A stretch of 58,727 bases of DNA from Bacteroidales bacterium (GTDB taxonomy: Bacteria; Bacteroidota; Bacteroidia; Bacteroidales; F082), in contig JAFTXI010000007.1 of NCBI GenBank assembly GCA_017461665.1, forward strand, positions 1 through 58,727, in the 5' to 3' direction. Below, piece by piece: positions 1 through 8,726 of this stretch; within the stretch, counting starts at the first letter, position 1; each line of letters opens with the position of its first letter. The notes under the pieces were generated by a model. The model was not told the DNA's origin, searched no databases, and saw nothing but the letters and a program-made list of their open reading frames with translations. The translations under genes and the position numbers were made by a program.

Positions 1-2367
1 CAAGAAAAAGATTTCATCAATCATTATAAGGCACATTTCCAAGAGGCATATTCACTTCTGAAGAAGCTTGAAGCCTTTAACATCACTCCATCAGAAACTA
101 TATCCAAATTCATTAACGACTTTGGAAGAATCAACAAACTTGTAAAACAACATAATGATGGTGTTATAACCTTTCTACTTGACACTCACAGGGACTTTTT
201 CGACCATTGTCTAAAATACCCATTAGACAAGCAACAAAGACGCTCTATTGTTTCAGAAGAGGATAATTGTTTGGTAGTCAGTAGTGCAGGTAGCGGTAAA
301 ACCTCTTCTATTGTTGGCAAAGTAAAATACCTCACTGAAATCAAGGGAGTAGCACCCGAAAGGATTTTGCTTATCAGTTATACCAATAAGGCTGCTGCCG
401 AACTTACCGAAAGAATGGCGACCAATGGATTGAGAGGTTACACATTTCATAAGTTAGCCATTGACATTATAGGCAAAACGACAGGTACAAAACCATCTAT
501 TTGCGACAATACAGATTCATTGTTCGTAGATATATATCACAAATTGTTGGATAAATCGTCTTTCAAGAAAAGTATCGTGGAATACTTTGTTGATCACCAA
601 ACGAATGAAGCAGATTGGGAACAACGCAAGAATGAAAGACGGGAGCAATTATCAGAGCAAAAGAATGTTCAACTTAAAGCGATGTTCCCAGATATGGACG
701 GTAGAGCCATATATGTGAGAAGTGAACAAGAACAAAAAATATGTTTTGCTTTGTCCTCGCTTGGAGTGAAATTCAGATATGAAGAATCATACGAGCATCA
801 ATTAGCAGATGAGATGCACTCACAATATCGTCCCGACTTCTCAATATATTTTGAGCAAGGAGGAGTAACCAAACGCATCTATCTTGAACATTTCGGAGTT
901 GATGAACACGGGCTTGTTCCTGCTTGGTTCGCAAAAGATAAGGGTATAACCTACGAAGAAGCCAATCAGAAATACAATGATGGTATAACTTGGAAGAAGG
1001 CTGTTCACGAGAAATTTGGGACACACCTTTTAGTGACATCAAGTGCAGATTTTCATTATTCTGACATTAGGAATAAACTCCGAAAATTATTGGAGGACGC
1101 AGGTGTGCCAGTTCAAGAGAAAACCAATGAAGAATTATACGATTTAGTACTACCCAAAGGTAGCAAGCAGGAAAAGGCGTTTATACGACTTGTCGTCACT
1201 TTCGTTACATTGGTGAAGTCAAGTTGCAAATCTGTTAAAGAGGTCTTGAAACAAGCCAAAAATGCAGATGATGAACGAAGTGTATTTATCATCAAGAACA
1301 TATTTCAACCTGTATATGAACGCTACATAAATGCGTTAAGCGATAGTAACCAAATTGATTTTACCGATGCTATTATTCAAGCCACAGAGATATGTCGTAC
1401 TTTACATCCTGTTGAGTATGATTATATCATAGTGGATGAGTTTCAAGATATTTCAGTTGACCGTTACAATTTCTTGAAAGTATTGCGAGAGGGTAATCCT
1501 CCTGCAAAGTTGTATTGTGTGGGTGATGATTGGCAGTCTATCTATCGCTTTTCGGGAAGTGATATGGCTCTATTCAATCAATTCCCCGAATATTTTGGAG
1601 CAACGGAGATAAACAAGATTGAAACGACATACAGATTTGGAGAGCCTTTGGTTTCTTTATCCTCGAACTTCATACAACGCAATAAAGCCCAAATACAAAA
1701 GAATATCCATTCGTTCAGTTCTGAAATGAGAACTGAGTTGGAATTCTATGCTTATGATAGACGAGATTACTGCAATACGATGGGGCAAATTGTGGCTTCT
1801 ATTCCATCGGATAAATCAATATTCCTATTGGGGCGTTACTCTTTTGATGATTATTACCTCTCCTTTATGTTCCAATCAATTAAAGAGGGTAATAGATTCT
1901 ACTATGTGATAGGAGGACGAAAGATAGAATTTTTGACCGTACATAAGTCAAAAGGTCTTGAAGCGGATTATGTAATACTCTTACAATGCAATAAAGATAC
2001 ATACGGTTTCCCATCACAGGTGAGTGACGACCCTGTGCTTAACTATGTACTCACTAAAAGCGACCAATTCCCATACGGAGAAGAAAGAAGATTATTCTAT
2101 GTTGCAATTACAAGGGCTAAGAGAAAAACGCTCGTATTATACGATAAGCGTTTCCCGTCTGTATTTGTGGATGAGTTTATGCACCCAGAAAAGGTTTCCG
2201 AAGAAAGCTATGTAAAACACCCCAACGCTAATAAAAGATGGACGAGAGGTGCAGACCAATTCCTATTGAAGTTACACAGCGAGGGAAAGAGTGTGAAATA
2301 CATTGCTGCTAAAATGGGCAGAAGCCAAACATCTATCGTTATGCGATTGAATAAGCTTAAACAATAA
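1..2367 (+). CDS. UvrD/HelD-like superfamily 1 helicase with inserted nuclease-like domain, 5' end outside window
   Basis: The frame is open from base 1, so the gene begins upstream; a TTG at 271 would cut off the Q-motif-like LDKQQRRSIV (about codons 76-85) just ahead of Walker A, SSAGSGKTS (about codons 94-102). Helicase motifs follow: VDEFQDIS (motif II, near 1432), GDDWQSIYRF (motif III), VHKSKGLEADYVI (motif V, near 1939) and FYVAITRAKRK (motif VI, near 2095). Between motifs I and II lies a block (about 716-1120) with YRPDFSIYF followed by IYLEHFGV. This is the D...E pattern of the PD-(D/E)XK-like insert known in some helicase-IV-type proteins. The last 45 residues resemble a helix-turn-helix. 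Likely role: ATP-driven DNA unwinding in repair or defence. The family call is firm; the nuclease domain is inferred from motif spacing. Confidence 0.9.
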   Translation, partial: QEKDFINHYKAHFQEAYSLLKKLEAFNITPSETISKFINDFGRINKLVKQHNDGVITFLLDTHRDFFDHCLKYPLDKQQRRSIVSEEDNCLVVSSAGSGKTSSIVGKVKYLTEIKGVAPERILLISYTNKAAAELTERMATNGLRGYTFHKLAIDIIGKTTGTKPSICDNTDSLFVDIYHKLLDKSSFKKSIVEYFVDHQTNEADWEQRKNERREQLSEQKNVQLKAMFPDMDGRAIYVRSEQEQKICFALSSLGVKFRYEESYEHQLADEMHSQYRPDFSIYFEQGGVTKRIYLEHFGVDEHGLVPAWFAKDKGITYEEANQKYNDGITWKKAVHEKFGTHLLVTSSADFHYSDIRNKLRKLLEDAGVPVQEKTNEELYDLVLPKGSKQEKAFIRLVVTFVTLVKSSCKSVKEVLKQAKNADDERSVFIIKNIFQPVYERYINALSDSNQIDFTDAIIQATEICRTLHPVEYDYIIVDEFQDISVDRYNFLKVLREGNPPAKLYCVGDDWQSIYRFSGSDMALFNQFPEYFGATEINKIETTYRFGEPLVSLSSNFIQRNKAQIQKNIHSFSSEMRTELEFYAYDRRDYCNTMGQIVASIPSDKSIFLLGRYSFDDYYLSFMFQSIKEGNRFYYVIGGRKIEFLTVHKSKGLEADYVILLQCNKDTYGFPSQVSDDPVLNYVLTKSDQFPYGEERRLFYVAITRAKRKTLVLYDKRFPSVFVDEFMHPEKVSEESYVKHPNANKRWTRGADQFLLKLHSEGKSVKYIAAKMGRSQTSIVMRLNKLKQ

Positions 2368-2457
2368 CTGCCATTGTTTTTTATGGTATGACATTGCTTG
2401 TGTCGAATAAATCTATTACCTTTGTAGCATCAAGAGTTATCACATTGGAGCATAACA

Positions 2458-2535
2458 ATGAAGAATTCATACATACGAACGGTTGCCATCTCGTTACCCA
2501 ATTTTCAAGCAATCCGACCAACCGATTTATTCTAA
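2458..2535 (+). CDS. Possible 25-residue peptide ORF (hypothetical)
   Basis: An ATG at 2458 opens a 25-codon ORF (MKNSYIRTVA... ending RPTDLF, TAA). It lies 33 bases after the TACCTTTG box, a normal Bacteroidota promoter-to-start distance. It could be a leader peptide, the start of a decayed gene or chance. No function is proposed. Confidence 0.3.
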   Translation: MKNSYIRTVAISLPNFQAIRPTDLF

Positions 2536-2656
2536 GCAAGTTATCTTTTCCTGCAAAAGTTACAAAAAGAATTGAATACAAAATCCTTATTATTACGATT
2601 TTGGTTGGCTATTTTATTTTTTAATAAAATTGTAACATTTCTTAAAATCATTTTAA

Positions 2657-2695
2657 TTGAACCCTAATTGAAATGAAACATTCTTGTAACATTTT
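2657..2695 (+). promoter_or_regulatory. Pho-box-like direct repeats upstream of pstS
   Basis: TGAAACATTC (2674-2683) and TGTAACATTT (2685-2694) are direct repeats exactly 11 bases apart, the spacing of PhoB half-sites. A weaker TTGAA pair at 2657 and 2668 has the same 11-base step, and another TGTAACATTT lies at 2631-2640. The best pair ends six bases before the -7 box, where a Pho box normally takes the place of the upstream promoter element. PhoB binding is inferred. Confidence 0.5.
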
Positions 2696-2700
2696 GCCGA

Positions 2701-2708
2701 TACTTTTG
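2701..2708 (+). promoter_or_regulatory. -7 promoter box of pstSCAB
   Basis: TACTTTTG fits the Bacteroidota -7 consensus TAnnTTTG and is followed by CA, as is common. It lies 24 bases before the chosen pstS start. Confidence 0.6.
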
Positions 2709-2732
2709 CATTGTAAATCTAAGATTGAAAAT

Positions 2733-3794
2733 ATGAAAAAAATCGCATCAATTTTTATGATAGTTGTAATGATAGGTACAATGTCATCATGTGGAAGCAA
2801 GTCGAACAACGGAAAGCGTAAGGCTCAAGAACTTGCAGGAGCAGGCGCTACATTCCCGCTTCCATTTTATAACGTAGTGTTTGAAGAATTTGCAAGAGTC
2901 GATGGCGACATCGTGGCTTACGGCGGCATCGGTTCGGGAGGCGGAGTCCGTAATCTTCGCGACAAAATCGTCGACTTCGCAGGCAGCGACGCTTTCTTGA
3001 GCGATAGGGAAATGAGCGAGATGGACGACGTGATTCACGTTCCTACTTGCATGGGCGCTGTAGTGTTAGCTTATAACCTTGAAGGTGTTAAGGAGCTGAA
3101 ACTCACAGGTGAACTCATCGCCGACATCTTCGCAGGTGAGGTTATGATGTGGAACGACGCTCGTCTGCAAGCCTTAAATCCAGATGTCAATCTTCCTGAA
3201 GAAGCTATAATCCCTGTATATCGTTCCGACGGTTCTGGCACTACTTTCGTCTTCACCGATTATCTCACCAAGGTAAGTCAGATGTGGGCAAACAACTACG
3301 GATGTGGTAAGTCAGTCAACTTCCCATTAGGATTGGCAGCTAAAGGAAATCCGGGTGTGGCAGGTGTCATCTCTCAGACTAAGAACACTATAGGCTACGT
3401 CGGATCTGAATATGCTTTCGCACAGAAGATTCAATACGCCAAAGTAGAGAATCCGAGAGGCGAGTTCGTGTTACCAACTTCAGCTACCATCTCTCACGCA
3501 GCTTCAGGAGAGATACCTGCCGACACGCGTGCTTCCATAACCAACTCCGACGCTCCTGGTGCATATCCAATCTCAACATTTACTTGGATGATAATCTATA
3601 AGGAACAAAACTATTCCGACAGAAACAAAGAACAAGCCGAAGCTACACTTAGTCTTTTGAAATACATACTCTCCGACGAGATGCAGGCTATAACTTCAGA
3701 GGTTCATTACGCACCATTACCGACAAAGGTTAAAGAGTTGAGCATGACAAATCTTAAGACTGTTACATATAGCGGAGTGTCAATATTGCAATAA
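2733..3794 (+). CDS. pstS: PstS, phosphate-binding lipoprotein of the ABC phosphate importer
   Basis: Captures phosphate outside the cytoplasmic membrane and hands it to PstCA. The start at 2733 is preferred over the upstream ATG at 2673 because it gives a proper lipoprotein signal (MKKIASIFMIVVMIG, lipobox TMSSC) and because 2673 lies upstream of the promoter box. Mature-protein motifs are typical: GAGATFPLPFY, GGIGSGGGVR, FAGSDAFL and YRSDGSGTT, which line the phosphate site. The 353-residue length is normal. It is the first gene of pstSCAB, two bases ahead of pstC. Confidence 0.95.
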   Translation: MKKIASIFMIVVMIGTMSSCGSKSNNGKRKAQELAGAGATFPLPFYNVVFEEFARVDGDIVAYGGIGSGGGVRNLRDKIVDFAGSDAFLSDREMSEMDDVIHVPTCMGAVVLAYNLEGVKELKLTGELIADIFAGEVMMWNDARLQALNPDVNLPEEAIIPVYRSDGSGTTFVFTDYLTKVSQMWANNYGCGKSVNFPLGLAAKGNPGVAGVISQTKNTIGYVGSEYAFAQKIQYAKVENPRGEFVLPTSATISHAASGEIPADTRASITNSDAPGAYPISTFTWMIIYKEQNYSDRNKEQAEATLSLLKYILSDEMQAITSEVHYAPLPTKVKELSMTNLKTVTYSGVSILQ

Positions 3795-3796
3795 TC

Positions 3797-4654
3797 ATGA
3801 ACGATAAGATTTATAAGATAATATTGTTTGCAGCGGCGTTGGTGATACCGATAGTTTGTGGAGGCGTTGTCTATGCACTCGTCACCGATGCTTACGAGGC
3901 ATTCGACCACTTCGGATTCATCTCGTTCCTCACCTCGTCGGAATGGAGTTATACCGATGGTGACGAGCATTATGGCGCGCTGCCTTTCATCACAGGAACA
4001 CTGATGACTACCTTCTTAGCGTTGTTGTTCTGTATTCCATTCTCATTGCCTGTCGCCTTGTTCGTTGGAGAATATTTCAAAGGAACAAAAGTGGCAGCGG
4101 TCTTGAGCACCGTGACCGACCTTCTCGCCGGTATCCCTTCTATCATCTACGGATTATGGGGATTCTACACCTTACGTCCAATCATCATGGAGTTAGACAT
4201 CTCGCCGCAAGGATCTGGAATTTTGACAGCCTCTTTGGTCCTGGCTATTATGATAGTACCTTACGCCGCTTCGCTGAGTGCCGAGTTTATCAAGATGGTA
4301 CCCAACGACCTCAAAGAAGGAGCTTACAGTCTCGGTGCCACTCGCGCTGAAGTGATTCGCAGAGTCGTCTTCCCGGTGGCAGGATCCGGAATATTCTCGT
4401 CCTTCGTCTTGGCTGTAGGTCGCGCCTTAGGAGAGACGATGACCGTCACCATGCTCATCGGCAACACCAACACCATGCCCGACTCCATCACCTCGACAGG
4501 TAACTCCATGGCTTCTATCATCGCCAACCAGTTCGGCGAGGCTTCCGACCTGCGTCTGTCTTCTCTGATAGCTATAGGTCTTATACTTTTTCTGATTACC
4601 GCAGTAATCAACCTTGTTGGAAAAATGATGATTAAACGCGCAAGAATTTCATAG
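3797..4654 (+). CDS. pstC: PstC, phosphate ABC transporter permease
   Basis: Integral membrane subunit (285 aa, about six hydrophobic segments) that forms half of the phosphate channel. The ABC-permease EAA-like loop is present: EGAYSLGATRAEVIRRVVFP, followed by GRALGETMTVTMLIGN, characteristic of PstC/PstA. It lies two bases after pstS and two bases before pstA, so translation is probably coupled. Confidence 0.93.
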   Translation: MNDKIYKIILFAAALVIPIVCGGVVYALVTDAYEAFDHFGFISFLTSSEWSYTDGDEHYGALPFITGTLMTTFLALLFCIPFSLPVALFVGEYFKGTKVAAVLSTVTDLLAGIPSIIYGLWGFYTLRPIIMELDISPQGSGILTASLVLAIMIVPYAASLSAEFIKMVPNDLKEGAYSLGATRAEVIRRVVFPVAGSGIFSSFVLAVGRALGETMTVTMLIGNTNTMPDSITSTGNSMASIIANQFGEASDLRLSSLIAIGLILFLITAVINLVGKMMIKRARIS

Positions 4655-4656
4655 AT

Positions 4657-5520
4657 ATGAGACATAAGATAAAAAATAGATTATTGAAAGACAAGCTGAT
4701 GCTTTGGCTGATATGTATCTTATCCGCACTCACCGCTGTCCCTTTGTTCGCCATCTTAGGTGAGGTTTTGTTACGCGGTTACGATCAACTTTCGTGGTCG
4801 TTCTTCACCGAGCCAACACCTACAGCCTATAGAGCGATGAAGGCCATCCAAGCCGGAGAACCAATACCGGGTGGCATTGCAAACGGTATCGTCGGCACTA
4901 TGATAATGCTCGGCATGGCGGTAGTCTTTGCGGTGCCGATAGGAATATTATGCGGAGCCTATCTCGCCGAAAATCCGAAGCGTCGTTTTGCTAAGGTGGT
5001 GAGTTATCTCACTGATATGTTACAAGGTACGCCCTCTGTCATCATAGGCATCATCACTTATATCTGGGTTGTCGTCCCGATGAAAGGATATTCTGCCATT
5101 GCCGGCAGCGTGGCACTCTTCATCATGATGTTACCTCTGATAATACGTTCTACTGAAGAGACCATCAAGATTCTGCCAGCGTCGTTGAAAGAAGCAGGTC
5201 TCGCGCTCGGCGGCAACAGAGCACGCGTGATGCTCAGGGTGCAGCTGCCAGCCGCCTTCGGAGGTATATTCACCGGAGTGCTGCTCGCAATATCACGCGT
5301 CATTGGCGAGACAGCCCCTCTGATGTTCACTGCTTTAGGATGTTCCTTCGTACGTTTCGCCGTCGATAAGCCAATATCGGCAGTGCCTCTCCTTATATGG
5401 GAATTCTTCAACGACCCCAACCTTCAAGAACTCATCTGGGGTGCCTCACTGTTCTTATTGTTATTCGTTCTTACATTAAACATCACAGCTAAATATCTTG
5501 CAAAAAAATGGAATCAATAA
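4657..5520 (+). CDS. pstA: PstA, phosphate ABC transporter permease
   Basis: Second permease subunit (287 aa). The EAA-like motif is KEAGLALGGNRARVMLRVQL and the later segment is SRVIGETAPLMFTALG, where PstA has the ETAPL motif. The N-terminal part has one helix, then a loop with a short insert typical of PstA. Its last 13 bases overlap the start of pstB. Confidence 0.93.
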   Translation: MRHKIKNRLLKDKLMLWLICILSALTAVPLFAILGEVLLRGYDQLSWSFFTEPTPTAYRAMKAIQAGEPIPGGIANGIVGTMIMLGMAVVFAVPIGILCGAYLAENPKRRFAKVVSYLTDMLQGTPSVIIGIITYIWVVVPMKGYSAIAGSVALFIMMLPLIIRSTEETIKILPASLKEAGLALGGNRARVMLRVQLPAAFGGIFTGVLLAISRVIGETAPLMFTALGCSFVRFAVDKPISAVPLLIWEFFNDPNLQELIWGASLFLLLFVLTLNITAKYLAKKWNQ

Positions 5521-6275
5521 AACCTATACTCGAATTTAACAAGACTTGCGTATCATATACCAAGCAGACCATGGCAGTGAAATATGTGTCGGCCACCATC
5601 GACAGAAACACCATCACGGCGATAATGGGTCCTTCGGGCTGCGGCAAATCGACATTGTTGCGCGCCGTCAACCTCATGCACAACCTCTATCCTAACATAC
5701 GCGTCGATGGCGAGATTTTGTTGAATGGAGAAAATATCCTCTCGATGGAGCCTATCGATGTACGTCGCCGTGTCGGCATGGTGTTTCAGCGTCCTGCTCC
5801 TTTTCCAACGATGAGCATCTCCGAAAACGTACTTGCCGGCTACACCCTGAACGGGATAAATCTCCCGAAGAATGAGAGAGATGCAACAATCGAGCGTTGC
5901 CTGAAGAGCGTGGCACTTTGGGACGAGGTGAAAGACGTACTTAATAAAAAAGGAACTTTCCTCTCCGGAGGACAACAGCAGCGACTGTGTATCGCACGCG
6001 CCTTGGCGATGAAACCCGATGTACTTCTGATGGACGAGCCTACTTCGGCACTCGACCCGATAGCGACGAAACATATTGAAGAATTGTTACAAGAACTTCA
6101 GAAAGAAGTGACGATATTGATAGTGACGCATAATATGGGACAGGCGATGCGCATCTCTTCAAAGTCGATGTTTATGTATCTCGGCGAACTTGTAGAATAT
6201 GGTGACACCGCTATGATGTTCTCCAATCCAGCAGATGAACGCACCAAAGCCTATCTCACAGGAAAGATGGGATGA
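5508..6275 (+). CDS. pstB: PstB, phosphate ABC transporter ATPase
   Basis: Cytoplasmic ATPase of the importer (255 aa). Walker A GPSGCGKST, Q-loop VFQRPAPFP, signature LSGGQQQRL, Walker B VLLMDEPTSALDP and switch histidine in VTHNM are all intact. The ATG sits inside the last codons of pstA (13-base overlap). No phoU follows, although many pst operons end with it; the next 70 bases are a palindromic intergenic repeat. Confidence 0.95.
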   Translation: MESIKPILEFNKTCVSYTKQTMAVKYVSATIDRNTITAIMGPSGCGKSTLLRAVNLMHNLYPNIRVDGEILLNGENILSMEPIDVRRRVGMVFQRPAPFPTMSISENVLAGYTLNGINLPKNERDATIERCLKSVALWDEVKDVLNKKGTFLSGGQQQRLCIARALAMKPDVLLMDEPTSALDPIATKHIEELLQELQKEVTILIVTHNMGQAMRISSKSMFMYLGELVEYGDTAMMFSNPADERTKAYLTGKMG

Positions 6276-6280
6276 TTTTT

Positions 6281-6336
6281 CAATTTACAATTAACAGTTT
6301 ACAATGAACAATTTGTAGGTTAATAATTGTAAATTG
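6281..6336. repeat. Inverted repeat after pstB, possible terminator
   Basis: CAATTTACAATTA (6281-6293) is the exact reverse complement of TAATTGTAAATTG (6324-6336), a 13-base stem with a 30-base loop. The loop contains TTTACAATGAACAATTT, also found inside the coding region near 40104. This looks like an interspersed AT-rich repeat; a transcription-stop role is possible but there is no strong U-run. Confidence 0.5.
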
Positions 6337-6348
6337 TTAATTATTGTT

Positions 6349-6750
6349 TCAGGCGCTGCCAAATTCAAAAGCAATATCTTTGTGGGCATAAGTACCTCCA
6401 TAACGACCTTGTTTAGAGAATATTCCGATGGCACTCGTTTTTTCAACACAACTATTAATACTCATTGTAAATGTTGGTAAACTCGACTCCTTTCTAAAGT
6501 GGTCAAATTCGACCACTTTAAAATTAGGGTTATAAAAAGATTCCCATGTTCCTAAAAATTCGATAGTACCTCTATTCCTAATCCAATTTTTAATGATGGC
6601 AGCAGCTATGGTGAGATATGTTTTGCGGTCGAACTCGGGTGGAAGGTTGTTGAGGAATGTCTGCCGGATAATGGTGGGGGCATTGCCGTTTGTTGTTGTT
6701 TCGGTGGCTGGCAATGAACCAAAAACCTTGGCTGTGTGTTGCAGAAGCAC
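6349..6750 (-). pseudogene. Chimeric remnant: KilA-N domain fragment fused to a DUF3987-like tail
   Basis: The C-terminal two thirds match KilA-N-family proteins of Bacteroidota: NWIRNRGTIEFLGTWESF, VEFDHFRKES, SAIGIFSKQGRYGGTYAHKD and IAFEF. It stops just after that block, so the usual C-terminal domain is missing. The N-terminal part (LPPEFDRKTYLTIAA) instead resembles the end of DUF3987/primase-type mobile-element proteins. Only a GTG start exists, and the upstream frame (RAWHWW then a stop) does not continue either family. I read this as recombined debris of mobile genes. Family matches are from memory, not a search. Confidence 0.6.
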
Positions 6751-6803
6751 ACGAGCCCAATGCCACCATTATCGTTGAGAACCTGATAAACCGAAGTCTA
6801 CAT

Positions 6804-7262
6804 TTATGTCGTTGATATTTTATTTCTAATAATGTTCAAGAAGGTCGAATTACGAGCATCAGCATCGTTTACAACAGCATCAAAATCCATGATAAACAAA
6901 CCTATAGGAACTGACACTTTTGGATTAGCTTGCAATACAATCTCTTTATCCCTATAGTAAACCTTACCTGTTGAGTACAATTTATGGTAGTCGGAAGCAA
7001 GATGTAATTCGTATTCTTCATCTATTTCAACAATTCCATAGAACCAAATTTGCTGAATTTTATCCTTATAATGTTGCAATAATTTTCTTGCCCGTTTTTC
7101 TAATTGTATTTCAACAATAGAGTTGTTTTCTACAGACAACCCTTTTTTCTTCAATTCAACAATTACGACATTGACTTTTTTGTTATTTGTTTCTTTGGGG
7201 TCTCCTGAGAATATAAGAGCAATATCAGGTCTGTCGTCATCATTGTCATATACTTCCCCCCT
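6804..7262 (-). pseudogene. Frameshifted PD-(D/E)XK nuclease half of the GHKL ATPase gene
   Basis: Read in the frame shifted by one base at the G6 tract (7256-7261), the previous ORF continues as GEVYDNDDDRPDIALIF, then VNVVIVELKKKGLSVE and about 125 more residues to the stop at 6804. RPD...VELKKKG is a classic PD-(D/E)XK nuclease core (D, E-x-K). No good start codon is visible for separate translation before the motif; the first ATG at 7154 falls after the E-x-K. Removing one G joins both parts into a 612-residue protein. Confidence 0.7.
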
Positions 7263-8643
7263 CAGTTATAACATTAACGACATCAGACATTTCCTTATCG
7301 CTAAGAATTGTGTCATATGTCATATATTTATCATCAAGAACCCAGATGTTGTTTCTGTAAATGTCATCAGCAAAAGTTTGTTCTTCAAATACATTTTTCA
7401 TTGGAATGAGAATATTGTGTATCACAGATTCTCTATCTTTTTCATCAATATTTTTTAACTTTTCAATTACATTTTGGCGAAACAAAATATATTCAGTCAA
7501 GGTTCGTGACGCTAAATCTAACGATTGTGCGTATTGCTCATCAGATAAATGAGTGGCATTAAGTATTTCTCGTTGCTTTCTAAAAAATGTTTCTTGTGCT
7601 TTTTTTAGCAATTCATCTTGAGAAGCATAACCTATCTTGTCATTTTCAAAATATCCGTTTAGATGCGGATACCTATTTATCAACTTTTCTTTCCGCTCTT
7701 TATTAATCTGTGCGATTTTGGGGATTTTTTCATTGATAATGCTTTCTATGTTTTTACGTAACAATGATTGAATTCTATCCATATCCGCTTTGGGAATAGA
7801 CAAACTTTCTCTTGATGCATCAACCTTACCTGCAAAATAATCGGAATACAGCAGGAACACCATTTCATAAAAAGGCGGAAAATTCTCATTCGCCATAATA
7901 TCAATAGGATAAGTCCTTTCGTCTACAGATATTGCAGTAATAACTTTACTATTGCCTGTTGTACTTTGTATATTATAGTATAATTCTATATTTGAGAATA
8001 AATCTAACTTTTCTTGTATTTGTACTTGAGTAAATTCAGGAATGTCGGATGTTTTCAATGTTTCTGCTTGTTGTTTGCCCGATATGGTTGCAGTAATTGA
8101 AATCTCAATATTTTCTGATTTTGTTTTGTATTTGTATAAACGAGAATAGAACTTTTCAAGAACTTTGTCTTTTATATACTTTGGAAAAAGATATTCATTT
8201 TTACCCAATTTAGCTAATGTGTACCCTGACATTGACAATGTGCTCCCATTAACACCTTTGCTTTGCTGTGTAATTGTGCAATTTGCTTCATCAAAAGAAT
8301 CTGAAAACTCAAAATCTCGTTGATATTTCTCTTTATACCTACTTGTTATCTTTATTTTCTCAAAATAACACAAATACACCAACCTCCCTAATCCTTTATG
8401 AGACGCATCTTCAACATCAAATAGATTGCTGAACTTGGAATACCTTTCGTCAGTAAAGCCTTCGCCATTATCAGAAATGGTTATTACAAGGGTTTCAGGT
8501 TGGCTGTAATCTTTGGCTTCAATATTGATGCTAACTTGCGTGGCATTGGCATCCAATGCGTTGGCTATAGCCTCAAAATAAACCATCTCTAATGAAGAGT
8601 TTCCAAAGAATAGTTTTACCGCTTTGCTTAACTTTACTTTCAT
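7246..8643 (-). CDS. MORC/MutL-like GHKL ATPase of a restriction-modification operon (frame broken near its end)
   Basis: The N-terminus has the GHKL ATP-binding motifs: the N box E24-x3-N28-x2-DA32 (FEAIANALDANA), D58-NGEGF63 (G1 box) and KGLGRL at 83-88 (G2-like lid). A second domain (about 200-320) would be the S5-fold transducer, and the rest is helical. The ORF ends at 7246 only because a G6 run shifts the frame; the natural protein continues into a PD-(D/E)XK domain. MORC-like GHKL ATPases joined to nuclease domains are known from bacterial restriction-modification loci. It is the third gene of this operon, 83 bases after the methyltransferase. The gap encodes a short coiled-coil-like run (KKIEEIRKEIERLRIT) without a usable start. 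The exact role (ATP-dependent restriction or accessory) is inference. Confidence 0.75.
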   Translation of the reverse strand: MKVKLSKAVKLFFGNSSLEMVYFEAIANALDANATQVSINIEAKDYSQPETLVITISDNGEGFTDERYSKFSNLFDVEDASHKGLGRLVYLCYFEKIKITSRYKEKYQRDFEFSDSFDEANCTITQQSKGVNGSTLSMSGYTLAKLGKNEYLFPKYIKDKVLEKFYSRLYKYKTKSENIEISITATISGKQQAETLKTSDIPEFTQVQIQEKLDLFSNIELYYNIQSTTGNSKVITAISVDERTYPIDIMANENFPPFYEMVFLLYSDYFAGKVDASRESLSIPKADMDRIQSLLRKNIESIINEKIPKIAQINKERKEKLINRYPHLNGYFENDKIGYASQDELLKKAQETFFRKQREILNATHLSDEQYAQSLDLASRTLTEYILFRQNVIEKLKNIDEKDRESVIHNILIPMKNVFEEQTFADDIYRNNIWVLDDKYMTYDTILSDKEMSDVVNVITEGGSI

Positions 8644-8726
8644 ACATAAAGGATTTAAGTGATTCTCAGTCTTTCGATTTCTTTCCTAATCTCCTCAATC
8701 TTCTTGGATAAATGCGTGGTTCATTG

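Larger units (their letters stand above)
2368..2732. other. Intergenic region upstream of pstS with a possible short ORF
   Basis: This 365-base stretch holds a -7-like box TACCTTTG at 2417-2424, a 25-codon ORF at 2458-2535, a second promoter (2701-2708) and Pho-box-like repeats. A longer ORF reading from 2388 shows no recognisable protein character and is not annotated. Confidence 0.6.

Noticed and set aside
2388-2624. 78-codon plus-strand ORF before pstS
   Set aside because: No protein-like composition; the internal 25-codon ORF after the -7 box is the better candidate.
5553-6074. 173-codon minus-strand ORF across pstB
   Set aside because: It lies antisense to an intact PstB with every ABC motif, and no promoter or known domain supports it.
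8644-8726. Small coiled-coil gene between methylase and GHKL ATPase
   Set aside because: The frame with KKIEEIRKEIERLRIT has an upstream stop and no usable start codon; at most a remnant.
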